Assembly (NCBI GenBank): GCA_900767685.1
Contig: CAAGAB010000281.1
Location: 1-17,360, forward strand
DNA length: 17,360 nt
Source of the DNA: an uncultured Coprococcus sp.
GTDB lineage: Bacteria > Bacillota_A > Clostridia > Lachnospirales > Lachnospiraceae
Direction: 5' to 3'
Shown: piece after piece, positions 1 to 9,318 of the stretch
Layout of the letters: the number at the start of each line of letters is the position of its first letter
How positions within the stretch are numbered: the first letter of the stretch is position 1
Program-made: the position numbers and the translations under genes
Notes under the pieces: model-generated
Told to the model about the DNA's origin: nothing
What the model saw: the letters and a program-made list of their open reading frames with translations, nothing else
The model's database searches: none

Positions 1-1200
1 AGTCGGTTCATTTGTTGCTGGTACATTCCCCTTCTTTACCACTACCTTTGCAGCAGGAGACGCATAATAATTTTTGGTCTCCTTATATCTCACATAATAA
101 TTTCCATCTGCAAGTTTCTTAAGTACCGTGCTTTCACAATCCAACCATTTTTTCTTGTCAACACTATATTCCATTGACGTCTTCAGATTAGATATCTGAC
201 CATCATTTTTCCCATCCACAGTCTCTGCCGTTGCGACCAAACCTGTAGGTGCCTTCTGCTTTGCCTTATCTATTGTGAACTCTTCCACGATCTGTCCATG
301 CATGGTATTCTCACCCTTGATAGTAACTGTAGCTGTTCCCGCATCAATATTATCCGCATATACACATGAGTAACTTTTTCCCTCTGTCAGAGTCTTTCCG
401 CCATAAGAAACCGTAACCGCAGGTTTCTTTTCTTTTCCATCGTACACATACGATTTTGGAGCAATGCTGACAGCGACATCTGCATCATCCGACAAGCTGC
501 GGTAACGGAGAATAAAATCCTTAGCCTTGGCTCCTGTCTCATCATCAATGATTGTCGTTCCTTCTACAGAAAGTCCCTCTGGTACAAACTCCTTCACACC
601 GTCAAATCCATCTGCAATATGCCCAAAGTTGCTAAGTCCGTCACTGTTCTGTACCGTAAATACACAGTCTGTATCCATCTCAAGTTTTTCAAACCAACAC
701 TGTGAACCGTTGAGCGTCACATTTGAGCCATTATTCAGACAGATTCCATCTTTTGTCATCCAGTTGATACTATCCGTAATGAATTTGACATTTGACAAAG
801 TCAGCATAGCATTAGTAAATCCAACACTTCCATTTGTGATACCGCAATTTAATGTTCCGTTTTTCACGTATAACGAATAATCAAAATTCATCATCTGCAA
901 AGTGACACTTTTACTGTTGAGATCTATAATGATATGTTTATTATGTTCACCATCATTGTATCCTATAGAAGCCGAAGGATCATATATATCACTAATTATA
1001 CATATTGTATAGCCATTCTGTGCGGCTGCAAATGCATCAGCCAGTGTAGCATATGATCCGATCTCATCGCCATTGTCATCCGTCACAATTGCCACATCCC
1101 CATCCGCGGCCTGCACCTTCACAGAGTTCTTTCCCGCAATAATCACTACAGCCAATATACATGCCATAATCAACCCAGTTACCAATTTCTTTGATTTCAT
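1..1200 (-). CDS. Secreted beta-helix/Ig-like surface protein, 3' end outside window
   Basis: The minus strand is open from ATG at 1200 to the left edge (400 codons, no stop), so only the N-terminal part is present. Residues 1-32 are a signal peptide: lysines near the start, a hydrophobic core and a VQA-A cleavage site. Residues about 50-220 contain the 'ATLADAFAAAQNG' pattern and short repeating beta-strand stretches (DLNSKSVTL, VKNGTLNCGI) seen in right-handed beta-helix surface proteins of gut Clostridia. Residues about 242-313 (YDGKEKKP, GKTLTEG, AGTATVTIKG, EEFTI) resemble the MBG/bacterial Ig-like modules of such proteins. After that comes a fibronectin-like stretch starting PTGLVAT. 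The AGGAGG at 1213-1218 fixes the start. The protein is presumably exported and wall-bound or released; the anchoring signal, if any, is outside the window. Ligand and function are unknown. Confidence 0.85.
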   Translation of the reverse strand, partial: MKSKKLVTGLIMACILAVVIIAGKNSVKVQAADGDVAIVTDDNGDEIGSYATLADAFAAAQNGYTICIISDIYDPSASIGYNDGEHNKHIIIDLNSKSVTLQMMNFDYSLYVKNGTLNCGITNGSVGFTNAMLTLSNVKFITDSINWMTKDGICLNNGSNVTLNGSQCWFEKLEMDTDCVFTVQNSDGLSNFGHIADGFDGVKEFVPEGLSVEGTTIIDDETGAKAKDFILRYRSLSDDADVAVSIAPKSYVYDGKEKKPAVTVSYGGKTLTEGKSYSCVYADNIDAGTATVTIKGENTMHGQIVEEFTIDKAKQKAPTGLVATAETVDGKNDGQISNLKTSMEYSVDKKKWLDCESTVLKKLADGNYYVRYKETKNYYASPAAKVVVKKGNVPATNEPT

Positions 1201-1270
1201 AATTATCCCTTTCCTCCTGTCTTTAATCCCTGGCAGTTACTGCCAGATATTGCCATCAACATAACAAATA

Positions 1271-1298
1271 ATTATAATACACTGGTTTTTTTAGTAAA
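1271..1298 (-). promoter_or_regulatory. Sigma-A-like promoter of the surface protein gene
   Basis: On the minus strand a TTTACT -35 (1293-1298) is separated by 16 bp from a perfect TATAAT -10 (1271-1276), about 55 bp upstream of the ribosome binding site. A 9-bp inverted repeat overlaps the -35 (listed separately), suggesting control by a repressor or activator. Confidence 0.6.
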
Positions 1299-1317
1299 CT
1301 AGCCAAACGGCTAGTTT
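1296..1317. promoter_or_regulatory. Operator-like palindrome at the -35 box
   Basis: Perfect 9-bp inverted repeat AAACTAGCC / GGCTAGTTT with a 4-bp centre. It lies on the -35 of the surface-protein promoter and lacks a T-tract on the minus strand, so it reads better as a protein-binding site than as a terminator. The regulator is not known. Confidence 0.4.
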
Positions 1318-1352
1318 TAAAAATTAAATGCTAAATGCATAACTTTAGTACG

Positions 1353-1382
1353 AAAAAGAACCAGCACTTATGTGCCGGTTCT
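1353..1382 (-). terminator. Intrinsic terminator after the GH1 gene
   Basis: On the minus strand an 11-bp stem AGAACCGGCAC / GTGCTGGTTCT (one G-U pair, 4-nt loop) is followed directly by TTTTT. It starts about 25 bp after the glycosidase stop codon and insulates it from the surface-protein gene. Confidence 0.85.
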
Positions 1383-1406
1383 CCCTGTTCTGATATTATT
1401 CTATTA

Positions 1407-2876
<1,470 letters not shown>

Positions 2877-2883
2877 TTATATC

Positions 2884-2908
2884 AGGCATGCCTTCTCCAT
2901 GCCTTTTT
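2884..2908 (+). other. Terminator-like stem-loop pointing the wrong way
   Basis: A 7-bp stem AGGCATG / CATGCCT with a 7-nt loop is followed by TTTTT on the plus strand, in the Sir2-GH1 gap. All nearby genes are on the minus strand, where no T-tract follows, so it is not a conventional terminator for them. It may stop antisense transcription or be an RNA processing hairpin. Confidence 0.4.
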
Positions 2909-2915
2909 ATCGTTA

Positions 2916-3677
2916 TTACAGACTGCCAAGTACATCACCTATCTTATCCGCAATAAGAAGATCCGCATTTGCATCCGACTGTGTTGGAGACATATTGATG
3001 ACTACAAGTTTCCTGCCCCTGAAGTATCTTATGAGCCCTGCTGCCGGGTATACCACAAGTGAGGTTCCGCCAATTATCAGCGTATCCGCCTCCGATATAT
3101 ACCTGAGAGCATTTGACATATTCTCGTCATTCAGAGCCTCCTCATACAACACAACATCAGGTTTTACTGTGCCGCCACACTTCTCACACTTAGGCACACC
3201 GTCTGAATTCACTATGTAGTCCAGATCGTAAAATGCATGACACCGTTCGCAGTAATTTCTGTGGACTGATCCGTGCAGCTCTATGACATTCTTACTGCCC
3301 GCCATCTGGTGGAGCCCATCGATATTCTGTGTGATGACTGCTTTAAGCTTGCCTTCTCTCTCAAGCTCTGCAAGTTTCAGATGAGCCTTATTAGGTTTCG
3401 CATCCTTAAATATCATCTTATCCTTATAGAATCTATAGAATTCCTCAGGATTTCTCAGGTAAAAGCTGTGGCTGATTATTGTCTCCGGTGGATACTTGTA
3501 CTTCTGATTATACAGTCCATCCACACTTCTAAAGTCCGGAATACCACTCTCTGTAGACACCCCGGCACCTCCGAAGAATACTATGTTGTCCGATTCTGAT
3601 ACTATCTTTCTAAGTTCTGCAATCTTATCATCTGATTTTACGTTTTCTGCGTTTCCCATATTTGAACTATTCTCCAC
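2916..3677 (-). CDS. cobB: Sir2-family NAD-dependent protein deacylase (sirtuin)
   Basis: The 253-residue protein carries the complete sirtuin motif set: GGAGVSTESGIPDFR (residues 36-50) for NAD binding, TQNIDGLH (116-123), the catalytic histidine in ELHGS (H135), four zinc-ligand cysteines (C143, C146, C164, C167) and GTSLVVYPA. It should remove acyl groups from lysines in cytosolic proteins, making nicotinamide and O-acyl-ADP-ribose. Start: the codon at 3677 is GTG, placed 7 nt after AGGAGGA (3685-3691); the next ATG (3659) is too far from that site. It follows cdaR by 49 bp with no terminator seen, so it may be a distal member of the cda operon. Which acyl group it prefers (acetyl or longer) cannot be told from the sequence. 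Confidence 0.95.
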   Translation of the reverse strand: MENSSNMGNAENVKSDDKIAELRKIVSESDNIVFFGGAGVSTESGIPDFRSVDGLYNQKYKYPPETIISHSFYLRNPEEFYRFYKDKMIFKDAKPNKAHLKLAELEREGKLKAVITQNIDGLHQMAGSKNVIELHGSVHRNYCERCHAFYDLDYIVNSDGVPKCEKCGGTVKPDVVLYEEALNDENMSNALRYISEADTLIIGGTSLVVYPAAGLIRYFRGRKLVVINMSPTQSDANADLLIADKIGDVLGSL

Positions 3678-3726
3678 AATATCATCCTCCTGTTATATCT
3701 TTTCATTCACAGCTGCATAATCACAC

Positions 3727-4995
3727 TTACTGCTGTGTTTCTGAAACTTTTACATTAACTGTACATGAAGCCTCTACAGTGTAAGCGCTTCCATCAGGAA
3801 TCTCCATAGTAATCGTGTTATCACCATATGACAGTTCAGAAGCATCAATTGACAGGTTAAAGCTCTTCGCTGTCACCTTCGACACTGCACTTGATATTCC
3901 CTTTATGGTAACGTCATTCTCTTTCATAGTCATTTCATAACTGTAATCGCTCTGTCTGTTTCTAAGCTTGATGTCCGAAGTTTTAACTGTGATATTTCTT
4001 GTAACCGTCTTCTCTATAGCCACTTTGACATTGACATATGCACTTTCCTTAGTAACCACCACACCATCTGGAAGGTATTTTGCTATATCCAGTGTCGTCT
4101 CAACATCTTCCGTACATCCACTCACATCTACATCGTCAATCTCCAGCTCCTTTATGTCCTTAATGACAGCAGCATCTCCGCCAATATCTATGGTCTCTGG
4201 CACAAATGTCACATTCGACACAGCGTATCCATCTGCCGGTTCCCCGGCAACAGTAATCTTAATCGGAATATTCTTAGTCTTATATACTGGCACAGTCACG
4301 GCAATAGATACCTCGTCGTATGTCAGTGTGTCATCTGAAACTTTCTCACCATCAGATGTCACAAATGACGGTGTACAATTAGTTGTTATATCATCCTTTG
4401 CATCTGTTATATTCACCGTCACTTCCGCACGGTCTATACTCGATACAACACTTGACGGTCCTTTCACCATGATCAGGTTAGGAGCTGCAACGCTGTTGCC
4501 AGACGTATATCCATTTGCCACTTCACCCGTAGTGACAACCTTTACAGGAAGAGAAACCGCCTTTTCCGCCTCAAGTTCAACCGACAATACATTATCGACA
4601 ATTGTTATATTTATCTTTTTCGCTATATTGTTGCTGTTTGCCACCACTGTTATCGGCACAGCGTTTGTTATTGATATCTTGGACATATCTGCAGTCGCTT
4701 TGAAATCCGAAGCATCCAGATTGCTGATAAGCGACTTGCGCCCTTTAACCACAATATCAACCGTCTCGCCTGATGTTATGGTAAACAACTGGTTCTGGCT
4801 AGTTATCGCATCAGTGTTGATCAATGTCACCGGAATATTACTTATAGTCTTTGTGACCGCTGAATCATCTATGTTCAATACCAGCAGCCACACAAGGAAC
4901 CCCAACAAAACGGATAATAACTTAAGTCCGATATTAGAATATATCTTTGTTTTCTTTTTTTTGCTATCAGCCTTACGCTCTTCATTATTTCTCAT
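3727..4995 (-). CDS. cdaR: YbbR-domain protein, membrane regulator of CdaA
   Basis: The protein has a basic N-terminus, one membrane helix (IGLKLLSVLLGFLVWLLVLNI), then a long extracytoplasmic region with about four YbbR repeats; each shows the pattern of a hydrophobic strand, 'G-x-A-x-GY', 'V-x-P' and 'GP/GD' (for example TGEVANGYTSGN and VAGEPADGYAVSN). In Firmicutes CdaR binds CdaA at the membrane and modulates c-di-AMP synthesis, and the two genes overlap here by 11 bp, which supports translational coupling. The ATG at 4995 is preferred, 9 nt after AAAGGAGG; a GTG at 4998 would add one residue. Length (422) is typical. The C-terminus ends shortly after the last repeat. No enzymatic motif is expected or seen. 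Confidence 0.92.
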   Translation of the reverse strand: MRNNEERKADSKKKKTKIYSNIGLKLLSVLLGFLVWLLVLNIDDSAVTKTISNIPVTLINTDAITSQNQLFTITSGETVDIVVKGRKSLISNLDASDFKATADMSKISITNAVPITVVANSNNIAKKINITIVDNVLSVELEAEKAVSLPVKVVTTGEVANGYTSGNSVAAPNLIMVKGPSSVVSSIDRAEVTVNITDAKDDITTNCTPSFVTSDGEKVSDDTLTYDEVSIAVTVPVYKTKNIPIKITVAGEPADGYAVSNVTFVPETIDIGGDAAVIKDIKELEIDDVDVSGCTEDVETTLDIAKYLPDGVVVTKESAYVNVKVAIEKTVTRNITVKTSDIKLRNRQSDYSYEMTMKENDVTIKGISSAVSKVTAKSFNLSIDASELSYGDNTITMEIPDGSAYTVEASCTVNVKVSETQQ

Positions 4996-5911
4996 CACTA
5001 CCAGCCTCCTTTCCGGAAGCGTTGTTCTTGTTTTCTATCACAACTCTTTTTCTTCGCTTCTTTATAGGACGTGCCCCCGATGATCTATAATGTTTCTTTC
5101 CTCTATATTCTTTACACAGAGTCTGCAGATGTCTTCGGACGCCTTCACTGTCAAGATTTCTGAACAACTCGCCTCCCTGTGCGATTGATATCGAACCGGT
5201 CTCCTCTGATACGATAAGTGTCATACTGTCAGACACTTCACTGATTCCTATTCCGGCTCGGTGTCTTGTTCCAAGCTCCTTGTTTATAGAATCATTCGCT
5301 GAAAGAGGCAGGTAACACGTTGCCGATACCACCCTGTTCTTTCGTATGATGACCGCACCATCATGAAGGGGCGTATTGTGTTCAAATATATTCAAAAGCA
5401 ACTGGTTTGTAACTACCGCATCTATTGGGATTCCGGTATCTATATACTCACCAAGTGCCACCTCATTCTCTATTACAATAAGTGCTCCTGTTCTATTCGC
5501 TGACAATACCTGGGCAGTCTTCACCAGTTCATATATGGTTTTTTCTGACAGTATCCCGTCATCCTCTCCATCTCTTATTATGTAGTTAATAATCTTTTTC
5601 CTTCCGAGCTGCTCAAGTCCTCTTCTAAACTCAGGCTGAAACAATATAACAACTGCTATGATTCCCACACTGAAAGCATTCTTCAACAAATATAATATCG
5701 TATTAAACTGAAAAACAGCTGCAATCGCTGTAAAAAGGAAGATCATTACTATTCCTTTAAGAAGCGTCCAGGCTCTGCTGGTCTTAAACCAAAGCATGAT
5801 CTTGTAAATAAAGAATGACAAAATGAGAATCTCTATTATATCAACGGTTCCAGGGACAGTAATATAAAACCAGTCAAAATATGTTGAGATAAATGTTGAT
5901 ATTTTTTCCAT
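4985..5911 (-). CDS. cdaA: Diadenylate cyclase CdaA (c-di-AMP synthase)
   Basis: The 308-residue protein has the CdaA layout: three N-terminal membrane helices (roughly 22-40, 50-68, 78-93), then a cytoplasmic DisA_N/DAC domain. Catalytic motifs are intact: HDGA (183-186) and GTRHR (214-218), followed by the conserved SEETGSISIA. It condenses two ATP into c-di-AMP, the second messenger that controls potassium, osmolyte and cell-wall homeostasis. ATG at 5911 follows AAGGAGG at 5917-5923 with ideal spacing; an in-frame upstream start at 5965 would run through an 11-bp hairpin and lacks a site, so it is rejected. The basic tail (RPIKKRRKRVVIENK) is cytosolic. The gene follows orf338 after 75 bp and overlaps cdaR. 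No glmM is seen downstream, where many Firmicutes have cdaA-cdaR-glmM; a Sir2 gene is there instead. Confidence 0.96.
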   Translation of the reverse strand: MEKISTFISTYFDWFYITVPGTVDIIEILILSFFIYKIMLWFKTSRAWTLLKGIVMIFLFTAIAAVFQFNTILYLLKNAFSVGIIAVVILFQPEFRRGLEQLGRKKIINYIIRDGEDDGILSEKTIYELVKTAQVLSANRTGALIVIENEVALGEYIDTGIPIDAVVTNQLLLNIFEHNTPLHDGAVIIRKNRVVSATCYLPLSANDSINKELGTRHRAGIGISEVSDSMTLIVSEETGSISIAQGGELFRNLDSEGVRRHLQTLCKEYRGKKHYRSSGARPIKKRRKRVVIENKNNASGKEAGSDEK

Positions 5912-5933
5912 TTTATCCTCCTTCCATACGCAA

Positions 5934-5962
5934 TGTGACCTGACAACATAAGTCAGGTCACA
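5934..5962 (-). promoter_or_regulatory. Stem-loop in the cdaA leader
   Basis: A perfect 11-bp inverted repeat TGTGACCTGAC / GTCAGGTCACA with a 7-nt loop lies between orf338 and cdaA, ending about 10 nt before the cdaA ribosome binding site. There is no proper T-tract on the minus strand (only TT), so it is more likely an RNA processing or stability hairpin, an attenuator remnant or a protein site than a full terminator. Confidence 0.5.
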
Positions 5963-5986
5963 CATTTATAATAGTCTATATAATCT

Positions 5987-7003
5987 CTATCTTGTAGTTC
6001 CTGTTGTCGAATCACCTTTCGGTGATGACGCAGGATTTCTTCTCTGTCCATTTGACGGAGTCTTTTTTCTTGGCATGTCCTGTCTGCTTGAAGACCCCTT
6101 TGCTGTCTTCTGCTTATCACTTACGATCTTTGGCACAGCCTTAACATAATAATAGTATTCATCATCCTCAAATTGAGTATTCTCTACACTCGAATAATCA
6201 ACGACCGTCTTGAAGAATTGCACCACAATCGCAACAAGTATCGCCAATATGCAACCGAGCAAAGCACCACTAAGTGATATCTCAGTCTCCATTGAGAGCG
6301 TTCCCACAAGGAACAGTACTATCTCCACAATTCCGCCAGTTATGATCGCAACATACCATGAATATGCAAATGACATTCTATATATAATATATGTCAGCAC
6401 TATAACAACGGCAAACACTATGATTGTCAGAAGCAAGGTCTTATCCTGCACAAGATGTTCAAATATGTACTTATATCCCTCTACCACATTATCTGCCGGT
6501 GTTGTGGATGTAAGCTGCATGTAATCTGCCGCGTACTTCATGAAATAATAGAACACACATCCAAAAGCTGCCGGTATCATACCTGTAACTCCAAGCAGCA
6601 TTCCTGCAAGCAGTGGCATAAAATATGAAAACTTGACAATGTAGAAAAATGGCATGAACATTATCAGCCAGGATGCCTTAGGGAAAAATCTGATATAAAC
6701 ACAATACATAATTATAAAGATGACAACAAATGTTATCCCTATCTCTATGCTTGCACTTGCAACCTGTGCACACGCATACAAGCCTCCTATAGCAAGTGTG
6801 AGCGATTCTGAGAGAAAAGCACATACAAATGATGCGGCAATAACCACAAGGAAACTGCTCATCATGCTATTATAACCCGTAAGATGCGCTATAGACCAAA
6901 ACATTACAAGCGCCAATATAAACTTGCACAAAGGTGATACAAACCTGTCATACTTACTACAAAAATTCTTTACTCCATCTCGAAATGACAGAAGTGTTGC
7001 CAT
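5987..7003 (-). CDS. Unrecognised multi-pass membrane protein in the cda operon
   Basis: I do not recognise a family. The 338 residues show about nine hydrophobic segments (roughly 26-44, 48-66, 67-82, 88-106, 111-130, 131-155, 189-208, 213-236, 245-265), then a cytoplasmic-type tail: an acidic/aromatic patch (FEDDEYYYYV, 278-287) followed by a basic, Ser/Pro/Gly-rich disordered end (PRKKTPSNGQRRN). A soluble stretch at about 160-188 separates two membrane blocks. ATG at 7003 follows AGGAGGG at 7014-7020, a site within the end of orf143; the two genes are only 2 bp apart, so they are co-translated. Lying directly upstream of cdaA, it may be part of a membrane complex linked to c-di-AMP signalling or a transporter it controls. 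That is inference from context only. Confidence 0.8.
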   Translation of the reverse strand: MATLLSFRDGVKNFCSKYDRFVSPLCKFILALVMFWSIAHLTGYNSMMSSFLVVIAASFVCAFLSESLTLAIGGLYACAQVASASIEIGITFVVIFIIMYCVYIRFFPKASWLIMFMPFFYIVKFSYFMPLLAGMLLGVTGMIPAAFGCVFYYFMKYAADYMQLTSTTPADNVVEGYKYIFEHLVQDKTLLLTIIVFAVVIVLTYIIYRMSFAYSWYVAIITGGIVEIVLFLVGTLSMETEISLSGALLGCILAILVAIVVQFFKTVVDYSSVENTQFEDDEYYYYVKAVPKIVSDKQKTAKGSSSRQDMPRKKTPSNGQRRNPASSPKGDSTTGTTR

Positions 7004-7005
7004 AA

Positions 7006-7437
7006 TTACCTAGCCCTCCTCTTTTTTCTTTCAGAACCTTTTGCTTTATCTTCATTCTCATAAAATTCTATGAGTTTCTTTAAGTTCTGATTATATTTAA
7101 TGAGCTTTGGCTTCGCCTTCATGTATCTGTATGTATATAACACCCAGGCAAACAAAGCAAACGTCAGACATACCACAGCATAACTTCCTATAATTTCTCC
7201 TGCCAAACTCAGATAATCAAGTTCAGTCAGCTGTTCAACAATTGAAGCTATATTATAATAGATGTACGAAACAGCAACCACCACAAATAAAACTGTGGAT
7301 GAAACAATAGTCTTCAGACAATTAAGTTTCACGTAATCGCTCTGAAAATATTTTCCCTTTTCCAGATCTTCCCTTCCAAGGGATTCTTTGTACATGGCGA
7401 TTTTTGTCATTAGTATGACTTTTTCTTCATTAATCAT
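7006..7437 (-). CDS. Unrecognised two-helix membrane protein, first gene of the cda operon
   Basis: The 143-residue protein has a charged N-terminal region (residues 1-40, possibly helical), two membrane helices (about 42-61 and 83-103) and a basic cytoplasmic tail ending in ERKKRRAR. I do not recognise a family. ATG at 7437 lies 11 nt after AAGGAG (7449-7454), somewhat long spacing; an ATG at 7410 is a less supported alternative. It is the promoter-proximal gene of the unit orf143 - orf338 - cdaA - cdaR and abuts orf338 by 2 bp. The small size, two helices and charged ends suit an accessory or assembly subunit for the larger neighbour. Function unknown. Confidence 0.78.
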   Translation of the reverse strand: MINEEKVILMTKIAMYKESLGREDLEKGKYFQSDYVKLNCLKTIVSSTVLFVVVAVSYIYYNIASIVEQLTELDYLSLAGEIIGSYAVVCLTFALFAWVLYTYRYMKAKPKLIKYNQNLKKLIEFYENEDKAKGSERKKRRAR

Positions 7438-7493
7438 CGCTTTTCTTTCTCCTTATATTGTCCACAAGGCGTAAAATGCCCATAACTAGCAGT

Positions 7494-7522
7494 ATTATAC
7501 CCCGATGAATATCAATTCGCAA
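7494..7522 (-). promoter_or_regulatory. Sigma-A promoter of the cda operon
   Basis: On the minus strand TTGCGA (7517-7522), a 17-bp spacer and TATAAT (7494-7499) stand about 40 bp upstream of the orf143 ribosome binding site. It lies in the 140-bp gap after batC, which otherwise is AT-rich with no clear terminator, so the cda genes may also receive readthrough from the Bat operon. Confidence 0.75.
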
Positions 7523-7577
7523 GTTATATATTATAATTTAATTTCTGTTAAGCATGTACTGTATCTGTGTCTGCTCT

Positions 7578-8303
7578 CTACCATGTTGGACCACTGTAGT
7601 AATTATAACCGTCTTTGTATGACTCATATGTATCCATCTCACTATTTCGCTGATTTAAACTGTCGCCCTGTATCTCCTGGAGTTTTTCTTTTATCTTCTC
7701 CTCATCCGCTGAAGAAGTATTCCCCTGTTCTTCATCATCGTCATCAGGTTCATCCTGATCATCTGTTTTATCCTTATCGTCAGTTCCACCACCATTTTCC
7801 TGCTCCTGAACAGACTGCTTCAGCTGTTCTTCAAAATCATCGATCTCATCTTTCAGCGTCTGGGCATCCTTATTGTGTCCATCCTCGTCATCTCTGTGGG
7901 CACATCCATTTGCTACCAGTATATCCCTGGCATCGTCAAGGCGTTCCAAAGTCTCATCAAGATTCTCGGCTGTAACTGACTCAGGGTCTATCTGCTTCAC
8001 GATTGAAAGTGCCAGGTTTATCCTTGTCATACAGTCTTTCTCACCACCCGGTTTGTATCCAAGAGCAGTCCTGTACTCGTCCTCAGCCCCCTGATAATCA
8101 CCTTCATTATAATAGACATTGCCATTGTTATAATGATATACATACGGCTGGGTAAATCCCAGTATCTGATTCGCATCACTGCTTCTGTAAATTCCTTTAT
8201 CATAGTTACTGATAAACCGCATGTTACATATGTAATTGACTGACAATGGCACCAGACATAGCACCCCCGCTATGCCAAGACCTGTAATAATCTTTTTTAT
8301 CAT
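7578..8303 (-). CDS. BatC-like TPR protein, last gene of the Bat operon
   Basis: The 241-residue protein has an N-terminal membrane anchor (about residues 7-24), then a short region and a TPR unit (YNNGNVYYNEGDYQGAEDEYRTAL, about 58-81; split here as YNNGNVYYN and GDYQGAEDEYRTAL) with further helical repeats to about 135. A strongly acidic Gln/Asp/Glu/Gly linker follows (about 166-201), then a charged helix and the aromatic tail YNYYSGPTW. TPR proteins with one anchor close the Bat operons of other bacteria and are thought to scaffold the VWA partners. The ATG at 8303 follows AAAGGAA formed at the end of batB, 2 bp after its stop; a TTG at 8321 would be the alternative. Assignment to BatC is by position and architecture, not by close sequence identity. 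Confidence 0.82.
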   Translation of the reverse strand: MIKKIITGLGIAGVLCLVPLSVNYICNMRFISNYDKGIYRSSDANQILGFTQPYVYHYNNGNVYYNEGDYQGAEDEYRTALGYKPGGEKDCMTRINLALSIVKQIDPESVTAENLDETLERLDDARDILVANGCAHRDDEDGHNKDAQTLKDEIDDFEEQLKQSVQEQENGGGTDDKDKTDDQDEPDDDDEEQGNTSSADEEKIKEKLQEIQGDSLNQRNSEMDTYESYKDGYNYYSGPTW

Positions 8304-8305
8304 AC

Positions 8306-9274
8306 TTATTCCTTTCGCCAATCAATCTCTCTGCTCTTTCTCCTGATATCGACAAACTCCCACATCATAACCACAACCAGCATTGCTGCAAATATATAAT
8401 ATATATCAGCATATCCAGTTACTTTTCCATCTTTGCTCTCGGACACAGATTCCTTTTTTATCTTACTGATCGTGGAATCAATCTTAGTACTGTCATTCAT
8501 GTTGATATATTTAACACCTATATCACTTGCAATACTTTTCAGATTCTTCTCATCGATCACTGAAACCGCAGGTTTCCTAGGATATGAAGACGTATCCTCG
8601 AGGAGTTCCTCCCGGTCGGTATAATACGACTTCACGTACATGTTGCCGCCCTCCGAAGTCCCATATCCAAGCACAGCCCCGCCATCAACATATTTTGCAG
8701 CCGACTTGAATGACTTTAATTTCTCTTCATTCGTTATCTCGCCATCGCTTATAAAGAACACAACAACATTTCCATCAGCCTTTTCTCTTGCTCGCTTAAG
8801 TGTGTCAGTCATCATATCAATGCTGACATTCATCGAAGTTCCCTCAGCATACATCTCCTCAATCGGATACAACGAACCTATAACATCCTTTGCATACTGA
8901 GAATTATTTGTAAATGGTGACACTAGATTAGCATTGTTATTAAAGCTGATCACGGCAAATTTGGCACCGTCAAGTTCATCTATTATATCACTGCAATCCT
9001 TCTTCACCGCCGTAAGCCTCTCTGTATCACCATCGTAATCGCGTGCAAGCATGCTGATGGTGTCATCAACCACGAACAACACATATGTATCCAGTGTCTG
9101 AGAGCTTGAGCTTACATTATTACTCGGAACCATTATTCTCAAATTTATGAGAAACACAAGGACTATTGCTATTATCTGTCTGATGTATGCTATCTTACTG
9201 CGTTTCTTTAAACATATCATGCCAACACAGAGTATACTCATCAGCCAGATTGGTATTATTGGATCAATTTTCAT
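8306..9274 (-). CDS. batB: VWA-domain membrane protein, BatB-like
   Basis: The 322-residue protein has two N-terminal hydrophobic segments (about 5-22 and 30-49), a von Willebrand factor A domain (about 63-260) and a C-terminal membrane helix (YIFAAMLVVVMMWEFVDI) with a short basic tail. The metal-site (MIDAS) residues are D70-D-T-I-S74 (a DxTxS variant of DxSxS), T146 in EGTSMN and D177 in ISDGE, so metal binding looks possible. This is the two-anchor VWA layout of BatA/BatB. The start at 9274 has only a weak GGGGA site, and an in-frame stop lies upstream. It is preceded by a 108-bp gap holding 12-bp tandem repeats. With MoxR and the DUF58 protein it should act in an envelope-related metal- or cofactor-loading or stress role; the exact substrate is unknown. 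Confidence 0.88.
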   Translation of the reverse strand: MKIDPIIPIWLMSILCVGMICLKKRSKIAYIRQIIAIVLVFLINLRIMVPSNNVSSSSQTLDTYVLFVVDDTISMLARDYDGDTERLTAVKKDCSDIIDELDGAKFAVISFNNNANLVSPFTNNSQYAKDVIGSLYPIEEMYAEGTSMNVSIDMMTDTLKRAREKADGNVVVFFISDGEITNEEKLKSFKSAAKYVDGGAVLGYGTSEGGNMYVKSYYTDREELLEDTSSYPRKPAVSVIDEKNLKSIASDIGVKYINMNDSTKIDSTISKIKKESVSESKDGKVTGYADIYYIFAAMLVVVMMWEFVDIRRKSREIDWRKE

Positions 9275-9318
9275 AATTGTTCCCCACTTTATCTGTTTTA
9301 TCCTGTTTTATTTGTTTT

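Noticed and set aside
3968..5083. 371-codon plus-strand frame opposite cdaR
   Set aside because: Low-complexity Ser/Thr/Val protein that mirrors the cdaR codons and crosses into cdaA; no supporting signals.
5912..5965. Longer CdaA start at 5965
   Set aside because: It would place an 11-bp hairpin and the real AAGGAGG site inside the coding region; ATG at 5911 fits the family N-terminus.
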